Origin: Deinococcus marmoris
GTDB taxonomy: Bacteria; Deinococcota; Deinococci; Deinococcales; Deinococcaceae
DNA: 64,000 nucleotides
NCBI RefSeq assembly: GCF_001949125.1
Contig: NZ_MSTI01000102.1
Span: 7,501-71,500 of the forward strand
Reading direction: 5' to 3'
Shown: piece after piece, positions 56,959 to 64,000 of the stretch
Layout of the letters: each line of letters opens with the position of its first letter
How positions within the stretch are numbered: the first letter of the stretch is position 1
Translations under genes and position numbers: made by a program
The notes under the pieces: generated by a model
What the model saw: the letters and a program-made list of their open reading frames with translations, nothing else
The model's database searches: none
Told to the model about the DNA's origin: nothing

Positions 56959-57444
56959 TCAGCTTTTGGAACGCCTGCGGATGTTCTGCTCGTGCAATTC
57001 ACGAATGCGCCCGCTCAGCGACGGCTCCGGCCCCTCGACATCCGAGTCGCGCAGCACGTCCTGAATGGACAGGGGCTTGACTGGCCCCGGCTCCGCGCCG
57101 AACTCTTTCATCCATTCGGTCAGTTGACTGGACGAACTCGCGTAGACGATGCGCCCCAGCCCCACCCAGCCGTGGGCGGCGGAACACATCGCGCAGTGTT
57201 CGCCGGAGGTGTAAACGGTAGCCCGCCTGCGCTCCTCCGGCGGGAGGTTCGCGGCGGCCCAGCGGGCAATCGCAATTTCCGGGTGCTGCGTGGCGTCGCC
57301 GTCTGCGGTCCGGTTGTAACCCTCGAATAGAACCTCGCCCGCTTCCGACACGATCAGCGAGCCGAAGGGATCGTTGCCCGATTGAAGAGCGGTCTCGGCC
57401 AGTTCGACGCAGCGCGTCAGGAATTGTCTGTCCCTGTCATTCAT
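56959..57444 (-). CDS. Nucleoside/base deaminase (CDA superfamily)
   Basis: 161 residues. NDPFGSLIV, TQHPEIAIAR (zinc His plus catalytic Glu, in the form HPE rather than HAE) and SGEHCAMCSAA (CxxC zinc pair) identify a guanine-deaminase/TadA-like zinc enzyme acting on a free base or nucleoside. Size and C-terminal helix fit the GuaD-like group rather than TadA. It begins 13 nt after nspC, so the two are co-transcribed. Exact substrate uncertain. Confidence 0.8.
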   Translation of the reverse strand: MNDRDRQFLTRCVELAETALQSGNDPFGSLIVSEAGEVLFEGYNRTADGDATQHPEIAIARWAAANLPPEERRRATVYTSGEHCAMCSAAHGWVGLGRIVYASSSSQLTEWMKEFGAEPGPVKPLSIQDVLRDSDVEGPEPSLSGRIRELHEQNIRRRSKS

Positions 57445-57457
57445 GTCCGTTCCCCCC

Positions 57458-58708
<1,251 letters not shown>

Positions 58709-58750
58709 GCCCCCGAGTCTAGCGGGCCAGGGTTTCCCGAACCGCCTTCC

Positions 58751-59248
58751 TCAACGCAAAAGCTTGAAGCTCTTCACGAACGCCGCGTTGGTGGGGGTCA
58801 TCTGGGCCTGAAGTCCCTGTTTGGTCGTGGCGGTGACCAGATACGCCTTGCCGCCGGTGACCGCGTAGGTAGAGATGAAGTAGAGCTTGAACTGGCCCTG
58901 CCGCCCGGTATAGACGGTTTCCTGCGCCTTGGCCCCGCCCAGCGTGGTGGCGCGCGTGCTGATGATCTTGCTGTCGGTGATCAGTTTTTTCACCTGATCC
59001 AGGCTCAGGGCGTGGTACTGCGCCAGGGTGATGCCCGGTGGAAGCGGCTGCACCGCCACGTTCAGGTTGGGCGTGAAATCCCCCTGCGGCTTGTCGGCAA
59101 AGGCCACCGCCACGCCGGGCACGCTGAGTTGCGTCCAGGCGGGCGGCGGCGTGACCGAGAAGCCGCTCTCGGCGTTCTTATACGTGGCGGCCAGGGCCGA
59201 TCCCAGCAGGGTCAGGCCAGCCAGACTCAGGGCGAGTTTTTTCGTCAT
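58751..59248 (-). CDS. Exported PsbP/DcrB-like protein
   Basis: 165 residues. Signal peptide KLALSLAGLTLLGSALAA; the mature part starts TYKNAESGFSVTPPPAWTQL, the form of PsbP/DcrB-like domains, and ends AYLVTATTKQGLQAQMT with AFVKSFKLL. Such domains are small periplasmic beta-sandwiches of mostly unknown role. Single gene, divergent from nothing identifiable; the gap to nspC is 42 nt, so it may be read into nspC. Confidence 0.72.
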   Translation of the reverse strand: MTKKLALSLAGLTLLGSALAATYKNAESGFSVTPPPAWTQLSVPGVAVAFADKPQGDFTPNLNVAVQPLPPGITLAQYHALSLDQVKKLITDSKIISTRATTLGGAKAQETVYTGRQGQFKLYFISTYAVTGGKAYLVTATTKQGLQAQMTPTNAAFVKSFKLLR

Positions 59249-59331
59249 GGGGCAGTTTAGATGTGGGGTTGGGGCCGCAGGAGCTTGCGTGAAGGTTTTC
59301 GGGGTGTTCGCTGGATGCTCTGAAGGCCCGC

Positions 59332-59754
59332 TCAGCCGGGGTGGCTATTGTCGCGGTGCATATCGGCCCCATGTATATCGGCAGAGTGGACATCGATGGT
59401 GGGGTGTTTTTTCTGGAAGCGCACGGTCAGCACGCCGCCCGCCAGATGGGCCTCGCCGGACTGCGGCATCACCTCGCGCGGGAAGGCCAGCACCCGGCGG
59501 AAGACGCCGCTGGGACGCTCGGCGCTCAGCAGGCCCTGCGGCGCGGCGCGCTCCCCGGCCACGGTCAACATGCCGCCCTCCTCGTGCATTTCCAGGCGTT
59601 CGGGATCGATGCCCGGCACGTCCAGATGAAGGGTCAGGTACGCGTCGCTGTCCGCCCAGTCGGCGGTGGGCGTCCAGGGACCGGCCCCGAGGGTCTCGAC
59701 CTCCTCGCGCAGGGTCATCAGGTGTTGCAGTCGGGCCAGCACCGGCTCATTCAT
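59332..59754 (-). CDS. Small heat-shock protein Hsp20 with His-periodic tail
   Basis: 140 residues. Alpha-crystallin domain about residues 27-112: AYLTLHLDVPGIDPERLEM, LTVAGER, FRRVLAFPREV and GGVLTVRFQK. ATP-independent holdase for unfolded proteins. The usual C-terminal I-x-I anchor is missing; instead the tail reads TIDVH-SADIH-GADMH-RDNSH-PG with His at 123, 128, 133 and 138, coded by an imperfect 15-bp tandem repeat. The start is ATG 59754; an upstream in-frame ATG gives a Gly/Pro/Ala extension with no homology. Confidence 0.9.
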   Translation of the reverse strand: MNEPVLARLQHLMTLREEVETLGAGPWTPTADWADSDAYLTLHLDVPGIDPERLEMHEEGGMLTVAGERAAPQGLLSAERPSGVFRRVLAFPREVMPQSGEAHLAGGVLTVRFQKKHPTIDVHSADIHGADMHRDNSHPG

Positions 59755-59838
59755 GCCTGCCACGCTAGCACCCGCGCCGCCGGGCACGCCACACGCCCCC
59801 ACACCATGCCGCCGGGCACTCCAGCGCCTAAAGCAGAT

Positions 59839-59863
59839 GTCATAAAAATGGTCTTTTTATGAC
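59839..59863. repeat. Perfect AT-rich inverted repeat between hsp20 and miaA
   Basis: GTCATAAAAA (59839-59848), loop TGGTC, TTTTTATGAC (59854-59863). Ten perfect base pairs, in a GC-rich genome, about 85 nt upstream of hsp20. May be an operator, promoter part or the end of another dispersed repeat that continues as GAGCGGAGCGAGAGACTTTC. Confidence 0.7.
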
Positions 59864-59966
59864 CGAGCGGAGCGAGAGACTTTCACCGAGCAGGATGGAG
59901 AATGGAGTCGCTGGAAGTCCTTTTTTCCGGTGACGTAATTCGGAAACCTGCTCTAAAGTGGGAGGA

Positions 59967-60902
59967 ATGCCCGCGCCGCGCCCCACGACAGTCCCCTTGC
60001 TGACCGCCCCCACCGCCGCCGGAAAGTCGGCCCTGGCGCTGGAACTGGCCCGGGAGTCCGGGCTGGAGATCGTTTCGGCAGATGCCTTCACGGTGTACCG
60101 GGGGCTGGACATCGGCACCGCCAAGCCCACGCCTGCCGAACGGGAGGCCGTGCCGCATCACCTGCTGGATGTGGCCGACGTGAGCGAGAACTACGACGTG
60201 GCCCGCTACGTACAGGAGGCCGAGGCCGCCATCGCGGGCGTGCTGGAGCGTGGGCGTGTGCCGCTGGTGGTGGGCGGCACGACGTTCTATCTGGCGGCCC
60301 TGCTGCGCGGCCTGCCGCTGACCCCGCCCGCCGATCCGGGGGTCCGCGCCGCCGTGGAGGCCGAACTGGCCCAGCGGGGCCTGGACGCCCTGCTGGCCGA
60401 CATCGCCGCCACCGACCCAGCCGAGGCCGCCCGCATGGAGCGCAACCCCCGCCGCGTCGTGCGCGCCACCGAGGTCTACCGCCGCACCGGGCAATACCCC
60501 GGCTCATTTGGGAATCGCCCGCCACGGTTCCAATATGCCGTGACCGCCTTCACCCGGCCCGGCCCGGAGCTGGAGGCACGGATGGCCGCGCGTGTGGGGG
60601 CCATGTTCGCCGCAGGCTGGGCAGGGGAGGCCGCGTGGCTGGCTTCACAGCTTGATCCCGAAACCCTGCCCCGCCCCACCGTCTGGCAGGCCCTGGGCTA
60701 CCGCGAGGCGTGGGCCGTCTCTACCGGACAACTGGGCGAGGCAGAGGCGACGGCGCGCGTCGTGCTGGCCTCGCGGCAGTATGCCAAACGGCAACTGACC
60801 GCCATGCGGAGCCAGCTCGGGGCGCAGGTGCTGACGCCACAGGACGCCGCAAAGCAGGTGCGGGAACATCTGAGCGCCGCCTATAAGCTGAGTGTTAATT
60901 AG
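59967..60902 (+). CDS. miaA: tRNA dimethylallyltransferase
   Basis: 311 residues. LTAPTAAGKSALALELAR is the P-loop; VSADAFTVYRGLDIGTAKP contains the DSxQ-like catalytic Asp region; PHHLLDV, VVGGTTFYLAALLRGL and RNPRRVVRATEVYRRTG follow. It adds a dimethylallyl group to A37 of tRNAs reading U-initial codons. ATG 59967 has GGAGGA immediately before it, too close for ideal spacing; GTG 59958 is an alternative start adding three residues. Confidence 0.93.
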   Translation: MPAPRPTTVPLLTAPTAAGKSALALELARESGLEIVSADAFTVYRGLDIGTAKPTPAEREAVPHHLLDVADVSENYDVARYVQEAEAAIAGVLERGRVPLVVGGTTFYLAALLRGLPLTPPADPGVRAAVEAELAQRGLDALLADIAATDPAEAARMERNPRRVVRATEVYRRTGQYPGSFGNRPPRFQYAVTAFTRPGPELEARMAARVGAMFAAGWAGEAAWLASQLDPETLPRPTVWQALGYREAWAVSTGQLGEAEATARVVLASRQYAKRQLTAMRSQLGAQVLTPQDAAKQVREHLSAAYKLSVN

Positions 60903-61081
60903 ACCGGGGCAGAAGAGTCCGGCCCGGCGCGGGTAGAGTGGGGACCGAGATCAATTCCAGCACCGCCCTATCCGGGGAACGCTATTTTGGGAAGGACCAC
61001 CTTCTCATATCGCCGCTTATCTTCGCAGCGACCTTATCTATGGCGACGCTTTCTACAGCACCACCTTACAGGGGGTAAGAC

Positions 61082-62323
61082 ATGAAACCACGCGTATTAG
61101 GCATGATTCTGGCCGGGGGACAGGGATCGCGGCTGGCCCCGCTGACGCAGAAGCGTTCCAAACCTGCCGTGCCCTTCGGCAGCAAGTACCGCATCATCGA
61201 CTTTGCCATCAACAACTTCATCAACTCGGGGCTGTTCGGCATCTACGTGCTGACCCAGTACAAGGCCCAGAGCCTGACCGAGCATATCCAGCGCGGCTGG
61301 CGCTTCGGCACCTTCCTGAGCGATTACTTCATCACCCTGGTTCCGGCGCAGATGTACCGCATCGAGGAACTGGGGCCGGTGTGGTACCGGGGCACGGCGG
61401 ACGCGGTGTACCAGAACCTGCACCTGCTGGACAACAACAAGGCCGACTATGTGGCGATCTTCTCCGGCGACCATATCTACAAGATGAACGTCGAACACAT
61501 GATCCAGACGCATATCGACACCCGCGCCGACATCACCATCGCGGCCTACCCGATGCCGCAGGAGCAGGCCCACCAGTTCGGGATCATGCATGTGGACGAG
61601 AAATGGAAGGTCACGGACTTTCTGGAAAAACCGGCCAACCCGCCCAGCATTCCGGGGCAGCCCGGCATCAGCCTGACCAGCATGGGCAACTACATCTTCT
61701 CGCGCCGCGCGCTGGAAGAACTGCTGGTGACCAGCATGGGCGACGGCCAGGACGGCTTCGACTTCGGCGGCGACGTGATTCCGCGCGCCCTGTCGGACGG
61801 CTACACCGTCATGGCCTACGATTTCCACAAGAACCCGATTCCCGGTCAGACTGGCCCCAACCTGTACTGGCGCGATGTGGGCACGCTGGACGCCTACTTC
61901 GAGGCCAACATGGATCTGGTCAGCGTGAACCCCGAATTCGGCCTGTACAACGCCGAGTGGCCTCTGCGGACCAGCAGCGAGTTCTCACCGCCCGCCAAGT
62001 TCGTGCATGAAAGCGATGGCCGCAAGGGGCAGGCGTTCAACACCATCCTGGCCGGGGGGACCATCATCAGCGGCGGCACCGTGCGGGACAGCGTGCTGGG
62101 ACGCGGCATCCACACCCACTCGTATTCCACCGTCGAGAGCTGCGTGCTGTTCGATGAGGTGGAGGTCGGGCGGCACTCGCATCTGCGCCGCGCCATCGTG
62201 GACAAGAGCGTGGTGATTCCACCCGGCACCAAGATCGGTCTGGACCTCGATGAGGACCGGGCGCGCGGCTTTACCGTCACCGACAGTGGCGTGGTGGTGG
62301 TGCCCAAGGGCTACACCTTCTAG
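61082..62323 (+). CDS. glgC: Glucose-1-phosphate adenylyltransferase
   Basis: 413 residues. [49 protein letters not shown] N-terminus, [25 protein letters not shown], and EKPANPP are the ADP-glucose pyrophosphorylase motifs; the C-terminal third is a left-handed beta-helix ([16 protein letters not shown]). It makes ADP-glucose for glycogen, the committed and allosterically controlled step. Monocistronic, ending at a clear terminator. The 179-nt gap upstream shows no sure promoter. Confidence 0.95.
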   Translation: MKPRVLGMILAGGQGSRLAPLTQKRSKPAVPFGSKYRIIDFAINNFINSGLFGIYVLTQYKAQSLTEHIQRGWRFGTFLSDYFITLVPAQMYRIEELGPVWYRGTADAVYQNLHLLDNNKADYVAIFSGDHIYKMNVEHMIQTHIDTRADITIAAYPMPQEQAHQFGIMHVDEKWKVTDFLEKPANPPSIPGQPGISLTSMGNYIFSRRALEELLVTSMGDGQDGFDFGGDVIPRALSDGYTVMAYDFHKNPIPGQTGPNLYWRDVGTLDAYFEANMDLVSVNPEFGLYNAEWPLRTSSEFSPPAKFVHESDGRKGQAFNTILAGGTIISGGTVRDSVLGRGIHTHSYSTVESCVLFDEVEVGRHSHLRRAIVDKSVVIPPGTKIGLDLDEDRARGFTVTDSGVVVVPKGYTF

Positions 62324-62342
62324 CAGTCACAGCACACAGGAG

Positions 62343-62378
62343 GGGAGAGGCCACGTCTGGGTCTCTCCCTGTTTTTTT
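62343..62378 (+). terminator. Terminator of glgC
   Basis: GGGAGAG (62343-62349) pairs with CTCTCCC (62363-62369), then TGTTTTTTT. Confidence 0.88.
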
Positions 62379-62410
62379 GTCGTGATCTGCCGCCCCGCTT
62401 TAGGCCCCCA

Positions 62411-63064
62411 TCACCCGTTTCCCGCTCCCAGATTGCTGGGTTGCTCCAGGACCGCGTGATGCACCCGGCAGCGGGCCTCGTAGCTCTCCTGTGCGCCCAC
62501 CAGCACCACCGCGTCGTCGTAGCGCGCGGGTTGGCCGCCGATCAGGCGCTGGGAGCGGGTGGCGGGTGCGCCGCAGACCGTGCAGATGGCCGTCAGCTTT
62601 TCCACACTCTCGGCACGGGCCAGCAGTTGGGGCATGGGGCCGAACGGCTCGGCGCGGAAATCTAGGTCCAGCCCAGCCAGGATCACCCGCACGCCAGCGT
62701 CGGCCAGTTCCAGCGCCAGCGTCACCACTTCCGCGTCGAAAAACTGCACCTCGTCGATGCCCACCACGTCGGGCAGCGGGGGCCTCTGTACTCCCGGTTC
62801 TGCGCCCAGCAGGCGGTCCTCGCCGGACAGGTGGGCGCGGATGTCGGCCACGCCCCGCACGGCCAGCGCCTGCACGCTGCGCCCGGCATGGCTGGCGACG
62901 GCGGACGCGTGGTAGCGGTCATCCAGCGCGGGTTTAAAGACCAGCACGTTCTGTTTTGCGATCAGCGAGCGGGTCACGCGGCGGATCAGTTCCTCGCTCT
63001 TGCCGCTGAACATGGGGCCGACGATCACTTCGAGGTGACCGCCGTGGAAGGGGGATATAAGCAC
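62411..63064 (-). CDS. tdk: Thymidine kinase
   Basis: 217 residues, type II (TK1-like). [22 protein letters not shown] is the P-loop region, [11 protein letters not shown] the Walker [15 protein letters not shown] the lasso approach and [11 protein letters not shown] with the later CRVHH region the zinc-binding ribbon (one Cys pair plus Cys/His). Phosphorylates thymidine for salvage. The GTG start at 63064 gives [13 protein letters not shown], which matches the N-terminus of Deinococcus homologues as I recall it. Confidence 0.93.
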   Translation of the reverse strand: MLISPFHGGHLEVIVGPMFSGKSEELIRRVTRSLIAKQNVLVFKPALDDRYHASAVASHAGRSVQALAVRGVADIRAHLSGEDRLLGAEPGVQRPPLPDVVGIDEVQFFDAEVVTLALELADAGVRVILAGLDLDFRAEPFGPMPQLLARAESVEKLTAICTVCGAPATRSQRLIGGQPARYDDAVVLVGAQESYEARCRVHHAVLEQPSNLGAGNG

Positions 63065-63111
63065 TTCGGGAGTATGCCAAACCCGCGCCGTCTGTGGCTG
63101 ATGACCATGCA

Positions 63112-63140
63112 AAACGCCCCACCACAGGGGCAGGGCGTTT
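63112..63140 (-). terminator. Terminator of the L31 gene
   Basis: Minus strand: AAACGCCC pairs with GGGCGTTT across a 13-nt loop and is followed by T residues (plus-strand AAAACGCCC at 63111 and GGGCGTTT at 63133-63140). Confidence 0.75.
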
Positions 63141-63170
63141 CTAGAAAACTGGGGTTTACTTCTCTGGTAT

Positions 63171-63389
<219 letters not shown>

Positions 63390-63486
63390 GTGGGTGCCTC
63401 CTCCGCCACGTCACTTGTGCGTAGCGGGCAACCGTAGAAGTATACACCCGCGCGGGGCGTATGGGGAAGACTCTACTCGTGCCGAT

Positions 63487-63514
63487 TTGACATTCCCCAG
63501 CTTGTAATTATAAT
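63487..63514 (+). promoter_or_regulatory. Promoter of the Rrf2 regulator gene
   Basis: Consensus TTGACA (63487-63492), 16-nt spacer, consensus TATAAT (63509-63514). The -10 box lies inside the operator-like palindrome at 63501-63523. Confidence 0.85.
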
Positions 63515-63523
63515 ACTTACAAG
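63501..63523. promoter_or_regulatory. Operator-like palindrome over the Rrf2 promoter
   Basis: CTTGTAA (63501-63507), 9-nt spacer, TTACAAG (63517-63523): perfect arms. Covers the -10 box, so binding would block transcription; autorepression is likely. The same TGTAA-N9-TTACA plan recurs at 63976-64000. Confidence 0.75.
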
Positions 63524-63541
63524 GTTTGGGAGGACCGGAAG

Positions 63542-63955
63542 ATGAACAGTGAGTACGCAATCGCCGTCCACATTCTGTCGCTGCTGAACCAGGGCGACGG
63601 ACCGTACAGTTCCGAGTACATTGCGGGCAGTGTAGGGGTTAATCCGGTGGTCATCCGCAACGTAACCGGAAGGCTGCGGCGAGCGGGATTGCTGCACACC
63701 CGGCGCGGCGTCACCGGCGCAACCCTGACCCGCCGCGCCGATCAAATCACCCTGCTGGACGTGTACCGCGCTGTGGATGCGCCTCAGTCCATGCTCAAGG
63801 TTCACCAAAAGCCCAATCCCAACTGTCCAGTGGGGGCCAATATCCAGTGCGTACTGGACGACGTATTTGTCCAGGCCCAGGCCGCGCTGGAAAGCCGACT
63901 TGAGCAGGTCACGTTAGCGGAGATCACGAGCGCTCTTCATGAGAAAGCCAGCTAG
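63542..63955 (+). CDS. Rrf2-family transcriptional regulator (YwnA-like)
   Basis: 137 residues. Winged HTH: EYAIAVHILSLLNQ, YSSEYIAGSVGVNPVVIRNVTGRLRRAG, TRRGVTGATLTRRADQITLLDVYRAV. The sensor region NPNCPVGANIQCVLDD has two Cys nine residues apart rather than the three of Fe-S members such as IscR, so it resembles YwnA-type redox-responsive repressors. Two similar palindromes flank it, one over its own promoter and one just downstream, where the regulated gene probably lies beyond the window. Confidence 0.88.
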   Translation: MNSEYAIAVHILSLLNQGDGPYSSEYIAGSVGVNPVVIRNVTGRLRRAGLLHTRRGVTGATLTRRADQITLLDVYRAVDAPQSMLKVHQKPNPNCPVGANIQCVLDDVFVQAQAALESRLEQVTLAEITSALHEKAS

Positions 63956-63975
63956 ACTTTCCAGTCTTTTGCCCC

Positions 63976-64000
63976 AGATGTAATAAAATATCTTACATCT
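63976..64000. promoter_or_regulatory. Second Rrf2-type operator at the window end
   Basis: AGATGTAA (63976-63983), 9-nt spacer TAAAATATC, TTACATCT (63993-64000): 8-bp perfect arms with the same core and spacing as 63501-63523. The spacer could form a -10 box for the next gene. Confidence 0.75.

Overview
The window is about 64 kb of a GC-rich chromosome with short intergenic gaps and many 4-nt ATGA/GTGA or TGATG stop-start overlaps. The proteins point to a Deinococcus species: lactate dehydrogenase, thymidine kinase, L31, GlmU, Omp85 and the Lpt-like set resemble Deinococcus homologues I know, and the dispersed intergenic repeats are also typical. This assignment is from memory of the families; no search was run. 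There is no rRNA, prophage, transposase or CRISPR array, and one tRNA (Asn).

Layout. 1-8.4 kb: start of a small membrane protein, an APH(3')-type kinase, a DUF3105 lipoprotein, a beta-CASP nuclease, a universal stress protein, lactate dehydrogenase, a three-gene LptC/LptA/OstA-like operon and TatD. 8.4-17.6 kb: three tandem DUF2334 deacetylase-like paralogues followed, in one apparent operon, by a GH26-like hydrolase and an NfrB-like glycosyltransferase with a C-terminal MshEN (c-di-GMP-binding type) domain; this is a candidate exopolysaccharide system. 17.7-24.2 kb: thrS with a structured leader, folE, glmU, asparaginase, a zinc-ribbon coiled-coil protein. 24.4-30.9 kb: a small conserved protein plus an LRR/DUF6745 protein, facing a complete five-gene cassette of the STM4011-STM4015 type (two radical SAM enzymes, alkaline-phosphatase-fold hydrolase, ATP-grasp protein, LRR protein), which to my knowledge has no assigned function. 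31-38.7 kb: ABC exporter, tRNA-Asn, lipoprotein, M16 protease, a racemase homologue lacking both catalytic cysteines, an M15 peptidase. 38.7-42.9 kb: an operon of Ig-like lipoprotein, exported protein and dockerin-like protein, then S4, DUF1684 and cyclophilin genes. 43.2-49.8 kb: a heterodimeric ABC exporter with one degenerate ATP site, and BamA. 50-56.7 kb: YggS-DivIVA-cytochrome P450 operon, TPR protein, HTH protein, DUF554 protein, DUF4384 protein. 56.9-64 kb: deaminase with carboxynorspermidine decarboxylase, PsbP/DcrB-like protein, Hsp20, miaA, glgC, tdk, L31 and an Rrf2 regulator with a matching pair of operator-like palindromes.

Cross-cutting signals. A MITE-like repeat family (four copies, 136-182 bp, ends ATACGGATTCCG-like) sits against gene stops or starts; a second foldback family has three or four copies. 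In-frame 12-18 bp tandem duplications occur at the 5' ends of four genes and at the 3' end of hsp20. The most interesting systems are the glycan locus and the STM4011-4015 cassette with its extra LRR neighbour.
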